DNA of 64,000 bases from Chloroflexota bacterium (lineage in GTDB: Bacteria > Chloroflexota > Anaerolineae > Caldilineales > Caldilineaceae), in NCBI GenBank assembly GCA_016861025.1, contig BOKO01000007.1, positions 186,001-250,000 of the forward strand, given 5' to 3'. The position numbers and the translations under genes are program-made. The notes under the pieces are model-generated. The model did no database searches and was not told the origin of the DNA. It was given only the letters and a program-made list of their open reading frames with translations. This document shows, one piece after another, positions 32,392 through 41,778 of the stretch. Each line of letters opens with the position of its first letter. Position 1 is the stretch's first letter.

Positions 32392-32859
32392 GGTTTCTTC
32401 CTTGTGTCCTTCTTTTGATTGTGCACAGATTGAGTCTGGATTCGATCCGCAACTGTACGAACAATGGATGCTCTGATCGACGACCTTCAACCACTTTCGA
32501 TTGTATCAGAAGCAAGTCATTTGCGCATTTCATTATGCTGACAAAGGCGCGTCGCAGGCGCCCAAATCACAGATGTGCGCCTGCAATTCTCTGCTTAAAA
32601 TTCACCTGTATATTGGCTTTGACATTAGTTATGCGATGCATATATGATTTGCAGTGGCAATTGTAACTGACGAGTAAAAAATCCGCCGATTATGAACTGT
32701 CAGTTCCAGAAGCGCAATTGACCAAACTGTGTTTTGCGGTGAAACCTGGGACATCACCTTTCGGATGCCGCCAAGTTTCTCTTGTTGTGCAACTATTGTT
32801 TGTCGTTCAACCATCTTTACCATCTTTACCATCTTTACATTGTGTTCTGGAGGATATGT
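32392..32859 (+). other. galE/xylF divergent intergenic region
   Basis: This 470-nt gap contains no recognisable gene. It holds a probable xylF promoter: TTGACA (32619-32624), 18-bp spacer, TATGAT (32643-32648). It also holds three exact tandem copies of the 9-mer CATCTTTAC (32812-32838), about 12 nt before the xylF ribosome site. The remainder is AT-richer than the genome and shows no further structure that I could identify. Confidence 0.55.
32619..32648 (+). promoter_or_regulatory. Probable xylF promoter
   Basis: Consensus TTGACA at 32619-32624 and TATGAT at 32643-32648 with 18-bp spacing. It predicts a leader of about 200 nt before the substrate-binding protein gene. Confidence 0.6.
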
Positions 32860-34005
32860 ATGTACAAGAAAATGCGCCATGTACTCTCGTTGATGGTCGT
32901 CCTGGCCACAATAGCTGGCCTGATGATGGCGTGCACTGCGCCAGCGGCTGCTCCGGCTGGCGGTGGGCAGGCTGCTGCACCAGCAAGTGAAAAAGTCAAA
33001 GTAGGACTCTCTTTTTCCGACTTCGCGACCGAGCGATGGAAGAACGAGGAGATCATTTTGCGCAGCTTGCTAGAGGAAAGGGGGTATGAGGTTCTCAGTC
33101 AGGAAGCCAACCAGGATGTCAAGCTGCAGAACGACCAGATCGACAACATGGTTAGCCAGGGCGCAAAGGCGTTGATCATCGTGGCGCAGGATGGCGATGC
33201 TGCTGTTACTGCCGTAGATCGGGCAGCAGATGCTGGTGTAGTTGTCGTGGCATACGACCGCCTGATCAAGACGCCCAAAATTGCTGGCTACATTTCCTTC
33301 AATAATGTCGAAGTCGGTCGCCAGCAGGCGGACGGTGTTATGAAAGCGCTCGACATCGAGAACTGGGACGTAGCCGCCAATGGGCCGGCGCGCGTTGTCA
33401 AGCTGGGCGGCAGCCCCACCGACAACAACGCCATCCTCTTCCGCCAGGGGCAGGATGAGATTCTCGACCCGCTGGTTGAAGAAGGCAAAATCGAGATTGT
33501 GGCTGACCAGTGGGTGGAGAACTGGGATCCGGCAAACGCATTGAAACTGATGGAGAACATCCTGACCAGCCTCAACAACGACATTGATGCAGTCGTCGCC
33601 TCGAATGATGGCACGGCGCTCGGCGCCCTGCAGGCGCTGAATGCCCAGGGTCTGGCAGGCGTAGTGCCGATCTCCGGTCAGGACGCCACGGCTGATGGTT
33701 GCAACAGCATCGTCAAGGGACAACTGACCGTATCGATTCTCAAGGATATTCGCAACCTGGCTCCGATTGCCGTCGATATGGTTGATGCTCTGCTAAAGGG
33801 CGAGACAGTAGAAGGCTTGCAGGAGTATACGCTGGCTGAGTTGACCCTCGATGAATCTTTGGCAGGTAGTGTCCAGGCGCTGTTCTTGCCGGTCGAGCAG
33901 GTCAACAAGGACAATGTCTTCGATCTGTGCGTCGCCAATGGCTTCCAGTCATACGACGATGTCTTCCGCGACATTCCCGAAGATCAACGTCCTGCGCGAC
34001 CCTAA
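32860..34005 (+). CDS. xylF: Sugar ABC transporter substrate-binding lipoprotein, XylF-like
   Basis: Periplasmic-type binding protein of 381 residues, anchored as a lipoprotein (LMMACTAP, Cys about 25). The body follows the D-xylose-binding fold: VGLSFSDFATERWKNEEI, then SQGAKALIIVAQDGDA, VAYDRLIKTPKIAGYISFNNVEVGRQQA, and ISGQDATADGCNSIVKGQ. It delivers sugar, probably xylose, to XylGH. The ATG at 32860 was chosen because GGAGG lies about 7 nt upstream; the frame is open further but lacks such a site. Confidence 0.88.
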   Translation: MYKKMRHVLSLMVVLATIAGLMMACTAPAAAPAGGGQAAAPASEKVKVGLSFSDFATERWKNEEIILRSLLEERGYEVLSQEANQDVKLQNDQIDNMVSQGAKALIIVAQDGDAAVTAVDRAADAGVVVVAYDRLIKTPKIAGYISFNNVEVGRQQADGVMKALDIENWDVAANGPARVVKLGGSPTDNNAILFRQGQDEILDPLVEEGKIEIVADQWVENWDPANALKLMENILTSLNNDIDAVVASNDGTALGALQALNAQGLAGVVPISGQDATADGCNSIVKGQLTVSILKDIRNLAPIAVDMVDALLKGETVEGLQEYTLAELTLDESLAGSVQALFLPVEQVNKDNVFDLCVANGFQSYDDVFRDIPEDQRPARP

Positions 34006-34021
34006 TAGCGTTTGAATGAGC

Positions 34022-34066
34022 AGATAAGCCCGGCGTCATTTAGGATAAAGTGCGCCGGGCTTATCT
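34022..34066 (+). other. Stable hairpin between xylF and xylG
   Basis: A perfect 14-bp stem (arms 34022-34035 and 34053-34066) with a 17-nt loop and no T-run. In binding-protein operons such hairpins protect the upstream mRNA and set a higher level of binding protein than of the ATPase and permease. Confidence 0.75.
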
Positions 34067-34145
34067 TGTAAGATTTCAACTCCGGGTGTACACGCTCCGG
34101 AGCGCTTCCTTGCAGGCACGCCTGCCTGATCTACAGGAGCAAGCA

Positions 34146-35690
34146 GTGAGTGAAGACATTATCCTTGACATCCGTAATGTAACCAAGAGGTTTCCGGGCG
34201 TCACCGCTCTGGACAATGTATCGATCCAGATTCGTCGCGGCGAAATTCATGGACTGTGCGGCGAAAACGGTGCAGGCAAATCGACCTTGATGAAGATATT
34301 GTCGGGCGTTTACCCGCACGGCGAATACGACGGCACAATCATTTATGATGGCAAAGAACTGAAACTCGGGGTTGGCTCGATTCGTCAGGCTCGCGACGAG
34401 GGAATCGCTATCGTCTATCAAGAATTGACACTTGTTCCGAACATGACGGTGGGCGAAAACGTATTTCTCGGCAAAGAACCGCTCGAAAATGGCGCCATCA
34501 ACTGGAGCAAGTTATACGCCGACACGCGCGATATTTTGGCAAAATATCGTCTGGATGTATCGCCACAAGCCGTAGTGAAATATCTGGGCGTTGGCAAAAT
34601 GCAGATGGTGGAGATCGCTAAGGCGCTTTCAGAAGACGCCAAGATTTTAATCCTCGACGAGCCAACCAGCGCTCTGACGGAGAGCGAGATCGACAAATTG
34701 ATGACGATTCTGGAAAATCTGCGCAGCCACGGCGTCACGTGCATCTACATCACACATAAGTTGGAGGAATTCTTCCGCATCACAGACTCAGTCACGGTTT
34801 TGCGCGATGGTAAGATGGTGACAACCCAGCCGACCAGCCAACTTACTCTGGAGAAGCTTGTCAACTACATGGTGGGACGCGAGATGAAGGAACGTTTTCC
34901 TCGCGGCAATCGCCATCCCGGTGAGGTCATTTTTGAAGTAAACGACTTGCACGCTGTCGATCCAAACGAAACTAGCCACAAAGTGCTCAACGGCGTCAGC
35001 TTCAACTTGCGTCGTGGCGAAATTCTTGGAATAGCTGGTCTGATGGGGTCTGGACGCACCGAATTGGTCACCACAATCTTTGGTGAGTACGGCAAGATTA
35101 CAAGTGGCAGTATACGTTTGGAAGGGCAGGAACTGAACATTCACAATGCGCGTGACGCCATGCGCTATGGCATCAGTTTGGTCCCAGAAGATCGCAAGGG
35201 TCAAGGGCTGGTGTTGATACAATCGATTCTCAAGAACATCTCACTGGCAAATCTCGATCAATTTTCGGGTTTCATGCGCATTGACGCCGACGCCGAATTG
35301 GTTGCAGCCACCCAGCAAGCCAGAAGCCTGGCAGTGAAGGCGCCCAATCTGCAAGTACGCGTCGATTCGCTTTCGGGCGGCAATCAACAAAAAGTCGTTA
35401 TTGCCAAATGGCTGTTGTCCGACCCAAAGATTCTGATTATGGACGATCCCACACGCGGCATTGATGTGGGCGCAAAATACGAGATCTACAAACTGATGAA
35501 CGAGTTGGCTGAGCGTGGCGTGTCGATCATCATGATATCGAGCGAATTAGAAGAAGTGCTTGGCATGAGTGATCGCATCATGGTGATGCATGAAGGGCGC
35601 TCGACGCGTACATTGAACATTGCTGAAGCTACACAGGAACGCATCATGGCATTAGCCACCGGCATCGCCGACGAGCTTACACCTATCTGA
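34146..35690 (+). CDS. xylG: Sugar ABC transporter ATP-binding protein, XylG-like
   Basis: A 514-residue double ABC ATPase of the ribose/xylose class. Walker A of domain one is GENGAGKSTLM and Walker B LILDEPTSAL. Domain two has GLMGSGRTELV in place of the canonical P-loop, signature LSGGNQQKVVIAKWL and Walker B LIMDDPTRGID, normal for this class. GTG 34146 is preferred because CAGGAG lies just upstream; the longer frame would include the hairpin. It lies in the xylFGH operon. Confidence 0.9.
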   Translation: MSEDIILDIRNVTKRFPGVTALDNVSIQIRRGEIHGLCGENGAGKSTLMKILSGVYPHGEYDGTIIYDGKELKLGVGSIRQARDEGIAIVYQELTLVPNMTVGENVFLGKEPLENGAINWSKLYADTRDILAKYRLDVSPQAVVKYLGVGKMQMVEIAKALSEDAKILILDEPTSALTESEIDKLMTILENLRSHGVTCIYITHKLEEFFRITDSVTVLRDGKMVTTQPTSQLTLEKLVNYMVGREMKERFPRGNRHPGEVIFEVNDLHAVDPNETSHKVLNGVSFNLRRGEILGIAGLMGSGRTELVTTIFGEYGKITSGSIRLEGQELNIHNARDAMRYGISLVPEDRKGQGLVLIQSILKNISLANLDQFSGFMRIDADAELVAATQQARSLAVKAPNLQVRVDSLSGGNQQKVVIAKWLLSDPKILIMDDPTRGIDVGAKYEIYKLMNELAERGVSIIMISSELEEVLGMSDRIMVMHEGRSTRTLNIAEATQERIMALATGIADELTPI

Positions 35691-35714
35691 ATCGAAAACT
35701 GAGGAGTCAATTCT

Positions 35715-36926
35715 ATGGCTGTATCTACAAATGTCAACAGCCCCCAAACAGATGTCGGGTTGGCTGCTGAACTGGGCAGACGTTTTCGTAGTAATATCCA
35801 GACCTACACGATTATTCTGGCGTTGGTGGCGATCTGGATCCTGTTTGCCGTGTTGACCAATGGAGCGTTTTTCTCGGCACAAAATGTGTCGAATCTATTC
35901 CGCCAGATGACCGTCACTTCGTTTCTGGCAATCGGCATGGTCTTCGTGATCGTCACCGGCAATATCGATCTGTCAGTGGGCAAGCTGGCCGGGTTCGTCT
36001 CGGTGGTGGCGGCTTATTTTCAGGCAAACGTCTGGTATCAACTCATTCCCAATATGCCGCTTGTGGCGGCAATGCTCTCCGTTATTATCGGTGTTGGCGT
36101 TGGGATCATTTGGGGCGTTTTGCAAGGCTACATTATTGCCTATCTGAATGTTCCTGCTTTTATTGTGACCCTAGGAAGCATGTTCGTGCTCAATGGCGCA
36201 ATTCTCCTCGTCACCCAAGGTAGGACAATTCCGGCGAATCAGCCCTATTTCTCGGAAATCGCACAAGGTTACTTGCCGCCCACAGCTGGCTGGGCTATTG
36301 CCGCTGTAGTCGTTGTCTTTCTTTTCTGGAACATGGTGCGCAGTCGCCAAAGCAAGCGTCGTCACGGCTTTCAACTGCCAAACATTGCGCTCGACATTGT
36401 GACAACCATCTTTTACGCTGCGTTGGTGATTGGGTACGTTTACTGGGTGAACCAGTATCGCGGCATTCAGACGCCAGTGCTGCTATTGGCAATTACAGCG
36501 GCGATCATGGCGTATGTGTCGAACAATACACGTTTTGGTCGCTATGCTTATGCAATTGGCGGCAATCGCGAAGCTGCGCGCCTGTCAGGCATCAATATCC
36601 GGCGCAGCATATTCCTGATCTTCATTTTGATGGGTTTGCTCTCTGGCATTGCCGGTATTGTGCTCGCATCGTATGTCGGTTATGGTACAACGGCTGCGGG
36701 TCAAGGTTACGAGCTGGATGCGATTGCCAGCGCGATTCTCGGCGGCACATCCACTCTGGGTGGCGTTGGCACGGTCTTCGGCGCACTGATCGGCTCACTG
36801 ATCATGGCAAGCTTGACCACCGGCCTGCAGATGCTCAACGTGGCGCCAGCATGGCAGTATGTTGTGAAGGGCGGTGTGCTCGTTCTCGCGGTCTTCGCCG
36901 ACGTCTATTTCAAGCGGAACCGGTAG
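35715..36926 (+). CDS. xylH: Sugar ABC transporter permease, XylH-like
   Basis: A 403-residue permease of the BPD_transp_2 family with about ten membrane helices. Family segments include GNIDLSVGKLAGFVSVVAA, NVPAFIVTLGSMFVLNGAIL, and the EAA-like loop YAIGGNREAARLSGINIRRS. The ATG follows GAGGAG. Its 3' end overlaps the opposite-strand lipid kinase gene by 17 nt. Xylose isomerase or xylulokinase genes do not adjoin, so the sugar is inferred from sequence class only. Confidence 0.9.
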   Translation: MAVSTNVNSPQTDVGLAAELGRRFRSNIQTYTIILALVAIWILFAVLTNGAFFSAQNVSNLFRQMTVTSFLAIGMVFVIVTGNIDLSVGKLAGFVSVVAAYFQANVWYQLIPNMPLVAAMLSVIIGVGVGIIWGVLQGYIIAYLNVPAFIVTLGSMFVLNGAILLVTQGRTIPANQPYFSEIAQGYLPPTAGWAIAAVVVVFLFWNMVRSRQSKRRHGFQLPNIALDIVTTIFYAALVIGYVYWVNQYRGIQTPVLLLAITAAIMAYVSNNTRFGRYAYAIGGNREAARLSGINIRRSIFLIFILMGLLSGIAGIVLASYVGYGTTAAGQGYELDAIASAILGGTSTLGGVGTVFGALIGSLIMASLTTGLQMLNVAPAWQYVVKGGVLVLAVFADVYFKRNR

Positions 36927-37923
36927 CGGCAGGTGCGGGACGGCTGATCGTCACCGATGTCGTCAATGAACATCCCCCGTTGACGAACAAATCGGCTGGC
37001 GCCCCTTGCGGCGCCAGTATACGCAGAAAGCCCGGCTCCAGTGCAATTTCAATCGGCGTGAAACGATTCAATTCGCCGTCCAGATGAAATGGCTGCGCCG
37101 TCGAGGTCTCGATCAAGACGCGGCTGCCGGAGCGTTTGAGGATGTTCTCGCGAGCGCCATGACGCCCGGCCATAATAAACAGACTATGCGCCAGCATTTG
37201 CGGCGAATAGCGCCCGCACAGCATCCATACGTCGAACCTGCCATCATCGAGCACGCTCTCTGGGCTGAGATTGAACAATCCGCCCGCGTATAGCCGTGAA
37301 TTGCTGACGACCACCGCCAACATCTCTTCTTCCACAACTTCGTCATCGACGCTGACGCGCATCTTCTCTCCCTGGTGGAGAAGAAAGGGCAGCGTTGCCT
37401 TTGCGATATAGCCGGCCATGCCAAAACGTTTGAGCAGCCGCGAGCGCGGCTCGACTCCTTCAACGATGCGGCTGTCAACGCCCACTGCCGCCCACAAAAT
37501 GAACGAACCGCCGTTGCTGCATTCCCCGACATCCACTGCGTGCACGCTGCCAGCCATTAGCCGCTCCGATGCTTCGAGCAGCCAGTAGGGATTGGCGCCG
37601 TTCGGTGCAGGCAAGCCGAGATCGCGTGCAAAGCAGTTGGTTGTGCCCGCCGGCAACACTGCCAGCACCGTCTGCGAACCGAGCAGCCCGTTGGCGACTT
37701 CGTGGAGCGTGCCGTCGCCGCCCGCGGCCAACACCAGTTGGTGACCGGCGCGCACCGCCTCCACCGCCAGCGCTGTGGCATGCCTGGGGTGATCGGTCTG
37801 ACGCAGCGTTATATCCCAGCCGCGTGCGCGCCAGAATGCAGCGGTTGCATTGATATTCTGCTGCCAGTCATCGAATCCGGCGTGTGGATTGTAGATCAAG
37901 GTTGCCTGCAACTCTGTGGACAT
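36910..37923 (-). CDS. Diacylglycerol/lipid kinase, DagK-catalytic family
   Basis: A 337-residue ATP-dependent lipid kinase of the YegS/DgkB type. The glycine-rich motif AAGGDGTLHEVANGL and AVLPAGTTNCFARDLGLP mark the catalytic domain; the second domain shows LYAGGLFNLSPESVLDDGRFDVWML. It likely phosphorylates diacylglycerol or a related lipid at the membrane face. ATG 37923 was chosen; ATG 37944 is possible. Convergent overlap of 17 nt with xylH. Confidence 0.88.
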   Translation of the reverse strand: MSTELQATLIYNPHAGFDDWQQNINATAAFWRARGWDITLRQTDHPRHATALAVEAVRAGHQLVLAAGGDGTLHEVANGLLGSQTVLAVLPAGTTNCFARDLGLPAPNGANPYWLLEASERLMAGSVHAVDVGECSNGGSFILWAAVGVDSRIVEGVEPRSRLLKRFGMAGYIAKATLPFLLHQGEKMRVSVDDEVVEEEMLAVVVSNSRLYAGGLFNLSPESVLDDGRFDVWMLCGRYSPQMLAHSLFIMAGRHGARENILKRSGSRVLIETSTAQPFHLDGELNRFTPIEIALEPGFLRILAPQGAPADLFVNGGCSLTTSVTISRPAPAATGSA

Positions 37924-38049
37924 AATGTGCTTGCCCTCTGTCATAAGCAATAGAGCCAAACTGATTGCAGGCAACAGTAGCACCTTGTCGCGCAAGATGC
38001 ACGTATAGCAGATTCCCATGCATCGTAAAGTCGCACATCGGACAACGTT

Positions 38050-38116
38050 GGGACAGTTGTCCCGCCTAATCATGGGATAAGTGTCACTGGGACACCTAGC
38101 CAGAAATTGCTATACT
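38050..38116 (+). promoter_or_regulatory. pckG upstream region: two inverted repeats and -10 box
   Basis: GGGACA-GT-TGTCCC (38050-38063) and GTGTC-ACTGG-GACAC (38081-38095) have centres about 31-32 bp apart, three helical turns, suggesting a cooperatively bound regulator. The downstream one overlaps a possible -35 region, with TATACT at 38111-38116 as -10. This would place the pckG start site about 70 nt before its ATG. Confidence 0.55.
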
Positions 38117-38191
38117 AGGCGCAGAAATCCGCCAACTGAAACTTGATGTGTTGACGGAGCGAACAAACTCAGAATAAAGGACAGGGAACAC

Positions 38192-40063
38192 ATGGCTTTC
38201 GCAATTCCAGAGTATGTAACGAACCAAGAACTGCGCAATTGGGTGGAAGAAATGGTCGAGCTGTGTAAGCCCGATGCATTCCACTGGTGTGATGGCTCCC
38301 AGGAAGAATACGACTCTCTGTGTGAATTGATGGTGCACAACGGCACTTTCATTCGACTCAATCCGGAAAAGCGCCCCAATAGTTTTCTTGCTCGCTCCCA
38401 CCCCAGCGACGTTGCTCGCGTTGAAGATCGCACGTTCATCTGCTCGCTCAGCCCGAAGGAAGCCGGCCCAACCAACAACTGGATGCACCCGCGCAAGATG
38501 AAAGAGGAGCTGCGCCCCAGGTTCGAGGGGTCTATGCGTGGGCGCACGATGTATGTGATTCCCTTCAGCATGGGACCGATCGGCTCGCCGATTTCCCACA
38601 TCGGCGTGGAAATCACCGACTCGCCCTATGTCGTGGTGAACATGCGCATTATGACGCGTATGGGCAAGGCTGTGGTCGAGGCATTAGGTGACGGGGAATT
38701 TGTACACTGTCTGCATTCCGTCGGTATGCCGCTCGAACCGGGTCAGGCGGATGTTGCGTGGCCCTGCAATCCAGACCCGCAGCAGAAATATATCGTCCAC
38801 TTCCCAGAAGAGCGCACGATCTGGAGCTATGGCTCCGGCTACGGCGGCAACGCGTTGCTCGGCAAGAAATGCTTTGCGCTGCGCATTGCTTCAGTGCTTG
38901 GTCGTGAGCAGGGGTGGCTGGCTGAGCACATGTTGATTTTGGGTGTGAAAAGCCCTGACGGTGACAAGACTTACGTGGCGGCGGCTTTCCCAAGCGCCTG
39001 TGGCAAGACCAACTTCGCCATGCTCATCCCGCCCAAGCCCTTCCAGGATGAAGGCTGGGAAGTCACAACGGTCGGCGACGACATCGCCTGGATCAAGCCC
39101 AATCACGATGGTCGCATCTATGCGATCAATCCAGAAGCCGGTCTCTTTGGCGTGGCGCCCGGCACCAACTACAAGAGCAACCCCAACGCCATGAACTCAA
39201 TCCTGAAGAACACGATCTTCACCAATGTCGCCTTGACCGACGACGGTGATGTCTGGTGGGAGGATATGACCGACGAGCCGCCCGCCCATCTGATCGACTG
39301 GCAAGGTCAGGATTGGACGCCGGATTGTGGGCGGAAGGCGGCGCACCCGAACGCGCGCTTCACGGCGCCGATCAGCCAATGTCCGTCCGTAGACCCGGCG
39401 TATGATGACCCGCGCGGTGTGCCGATCTCCGCCTTTATCTTTGGCGGGCGACGCAGCACAGTGGCGCCGCTGATCTATCAATCATTTAACTGGGCGTTTG
39501 GAGTCTACAGCGCGGCCACCATGGGGTCGGAAATGACAGCGGCCGCCTTTGGCAAGCTCGGCGAAGTGCGCCGCGATCCTTTTGCAATGCTGCCCTTTGC
39601 CGGCTACCACATGGGAGCATACATCAACCACTGGCTGGATTTCGGACGCCACATCCCGAACCCGCCGCGCATTTTCAACGTCAACTGGTTCCGCCGCGAC
39701 GCAAATGGCAAATTCCTGTGGCCTGGCTTTGGCGACAACATGCGTGTGCTGAAATGGATCGTCGAACGCGTGCGTGGCAAGAGCCTGGGCGTCGAGTGCC
39801 CGCTAGGTTGGGTGCCGCGCTATGAACACCTCGACTGGCGCGGGCTGGAACACTTCACTCGTCAGGACTTCGACGCCATCATGACCATCGACCGTGGCGA
39901 GTGGACAAAGGAGATTGCATCGCACGACGAACTCTTCTTCAAGCTCTATGATCGGCTGCCGAAGGAAATGATGTTCATTCGCGAGCTGCTGCTCTCCGGT
40001 CTGTGGCGTTCACCGGAAAAGTGGAGTCTGGAGGAGCTGGATTACTTCGACGACATCGGTTGA
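38192..40063 (+). CDS. pckG: Phosphoenolpyruvate carboxykinase (GTP)
   Basis: Interconverts oxaloacetate and phosphoenolpyruvate with GTP/GDP, the gateway of gluconeogenesis. The 623-residue protein carries the GTP-class signature FPSACGKTNFAML, the substrate segment NNWMHPRKMKEELRPRFEGSM, and the late WFRRDANGKFLWPGFGDNMRVLKWI. The ATG follows AAAGGACAGGG. Regulation by a carbon-responsive factor at the upstream inverted repeats is plausible. A terminator follows. Confidence 0.96.
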   Translation: MAFAIPEYVTNQELRNWVEEMVELCKPDAFHWCDGSQEEYDSLCELMVHNGTFIRLNPEKRPNSFLARSHPSDVARVEDRTFICSLSPKEAGPTNNWMHPRKMKEELRPRFEGSMRGRTMYVIPFSMGPIGSPISHIGVEITDSPYVVVNMRIMTRMGKAVVEALGDGEFVHCLHSVGMPLEPGQADVAWPCNPDPQQKYIVHFPEERTIWSYGSGYGGNALLGKKCFALRIASVLGREQGWLAEHMLILGVKSPDGDKTYVAAAFPSACGKTNFAMLIPPKPFQDEGWEVTTVGDDIAWIKPNHDGRIYAINPEAGLFGVAPGTNYKSNPNAMNSILKNTIFTNVALTDDGDVWWEDMTDEPPAHLIDWQGQDWTPDCGRKAAHPNARFTAPISQCPSVDPAYDDPRGVPISAFIFGGRRSTVAPLIYQSFNWAFGVYSAATMGSEMTAAAFGKLGEVRRDPFAMLPFAGYHMGAYINHWLDFGRHIPNPPRIFNVNWFRRDANGKFLWPGFGDNMRVLKWIVERVRGKSLGVECPLGWVPRYEHLDWRGLEHFTRQDFDAIMTIDRGEWTKEIASHDELFFKLYDRLPKEMMFIRELLLSGLWRSPEKWSLEELDYFDDIG

Positions 40064-40114
40064 GCCCAGTTGAAGTCATCTGTATCGTCGTCCAAACACA
40101 TTACTGAGAATCGA

Positions 40115-40150
40115 ATGGATGCGTATGAGCGATCATGCGCATCCATTTTT
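40115..40150 (+). terminator. Intrinsic terminator after pckG
   Basis: ATGGATGCG (40115-40123) pairs with CGCATCCAT (40138-40146), followed by five T. Confidence 0.85.
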
Positions 40151-40312
40151 GCATGGACGCCAGGGAATGCACTCTCACCCACTATCAAACCATTATCAAA
40201 TGATACAAATGTAGAAGGTCCGACGACCGCCAGTCCTGGATGTGCTACAATCTAGTGGATGAGTGCAAAGAGCCAGTCAATCAAATCCGCCAGTTTGTGA
40301 GGATCGATTCAA

Positions 40313-41674
40313 ATGTTAGCCGAAGTTGCGCCCGCTCCTTCTCGAACCTACAACGCTCATTTTCGCTGTTTTCGCGGCTGTCCGGGGGAATATTCCGTCT
40401 ACGATGTCATGTACACCTGTCCAACCTGTGGCGGCCTGCTCGAAGTGCACCACGATGTCGAAGCGCTGCGCGATCGCAGCGCCGACGAATGGAAGATGTT
40501 GCTCGAGCGTCGCGCCGGCACGTCGGTCTTTCCCTACGGCAGCGGGGTGTGGGGTCTACGCGAGTGGGTGATGCCCGATCTGCGCGATGAAAATGTTGTC
40601 AGCATGTATGAGGGCAACACCAATCTCTTCTGGGCTGAGCGGCTGGGCCGTGAGATTGGCGTGCCCGATCTTTGGGTGAAGCTTTGCGGCAACAGTCACA
40701 CCGGCAGTTTCAAAGACCTGGGCATGACTGTGCTGGTCAGCGTTGTCAAGCAGATGATGGCGAGCGGCGCAAGTCCGGTCAAGGCGGTTGCGGCGGCAAG
40801 CACAGGCGACACCTCGGCCGCGCTCGCAGCTTACGCCGCTGCCGCCGGGATTCCGTCGATCATCTTTTTGCCTTCGGGCAAGGTGAGCACGGCGCAGCTG
40901 ATCCAGCCGGTCGCCAATGGTGCACACGTGTTGGCGCTCGACACAGATTTCGATGGCTGTATGCGCATCGTCAAAGAGGTGACGCGGGATAACAGCATCT
41001 ATCTTGCCAACTCGATGAACAGCGTGCGCATCGAAGGGCAAAAAACTGTCGGCATCGAGATCGTTCGGCAGTTTGATTGGGAAGTCCCGGATTGGATTAT
41101 TATTCCGGTCGGCAACCTCGGCAACATCAGCGCACTCTACAAGGGCATGAAGCTGATGCAAGACCTCGGCGTCATTGCCAAAATGCCGAGGCTGGTGGCG
41201 GCGCAGGCGAACAAAGCCAACCCGTTCTATCTCAGCTATCTCAACGGATTTCGCGAGAAGGTCGCCATCCACGCCGACAAGACGCTGGCCTCCGCCATCC
41301 AGATCGGCGACCCGGTAAGCTATGAAAAGGCAGTGCAGGCGGTCGTCGAAACCAACGGTCTGGTTGAAGCCGTCACCGAGCATGAGCTGGCAAACGCCGC
41401 GGCGCGTGCGGATCTTACCGGGATGTACACCTGCCCGCACACAGGCGTGGCGCTGGCTGCACTCTTCAAGCTGATCGCACGCGGTCAGATCAAATCGAGC
41501 GACCGCGTCGTTGTGATCTCAACTGCACATGGGTTGAAGTTCACCAGCTTCAAAGTCGGCTATCACGAAGGGAAACTAGACGAGGTCGAAAGCGAACTGG
41601 CAAACCCGCCGGTCTATCTGCCAGCCGATGTCACAGTCGTGAAAGAGGCAATTGCGCGCAAACTACAGATCTGA
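40313..41674 (+). CDS. thrC: Threonine synthase
   Basis: PLP enzyme converting O-phosphohomoserine to threonine. The 453-residue sequence begins with a small zinc-ribbon-like segment (CFRGCPGEYSV...YTCPTCGGLLE) as in many threonine synthases. The PLP lysine lies in NSHTGSFKDLGM, and the phosphate-binding loop in IIPVGNLGNISALYKG. The rest matches the long bacterial class with CPHTGVALAALFKL. ATG 40313 is preceded by GAGGA at slightly long spacing. It stands alone, with a terminator downstream. Confidence 0.94.
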   Translation: MLAEVAPAPSRTYNAHFRCFRGCPGEYSVYDVMYTCPTCGGLLEVHHDVEALRDRSADEWKMLLERRAGTSVFPYGSGVWGLREWVMPDLRDENVVSMYEGNTNLFWAERLGREIGVPDLWVKLCGNSHTGSFKDLGMTVLVSVVKQMMASGASPVKAVAAASTGDTSAALAAYAAAAGIPSIIFLPSGKVSTAQLIQPVANGAHVLALDTDFDGCMRIVKEVTRDNSIYLANSMNSVRIEGQKTVGIEIVRQFDWEVPDWIIIPVGNLGNISALYKGMKLMQDLGVIAKMPRLVAAQANKANPFYLSYLNGFREKVAIHADKTLASAIQIGDPVSYEKAVQAVVETNGLVEAVTEHELANAAARADLTGMYTCPHTGVALAALFKLIARGQIKSSDRVVVISTAHGLKFTSFKVGYHEGKLDEVESELANPPVYLPADVTVVKEAIARKLQI

Positions 41675-41702
41675 ATAGGTTGCTGTATTTTCACGCAACT
41701 TC

Positions 41703-41750
41703 CGCAGTCATCTTTCAAGAAAGCTCGAGGTTTTCCGAAAGATGACTGCG
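41703..41750. terminator. Bidirectional hairpin between thrC and glycosidase gene
   Basis: A perfect 14-bp inverted repeat (arms 41703-41716 and 41737-41750) with a 20-nt loop, placed between convergent genes, with a short pyrimidine tract after it on the plus strand. Confidence 0.75.
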
Positions 41751-41778
41751 TTCTCCTTCCTCAATTCAGGAAACGGTT

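Noticed and set aside
32415..32470. tRNA-like sequence (GGATTCGATCC)
   Set aside because: It resembles a T-loop but no matching acceptor or anticodon stems could be drawn.
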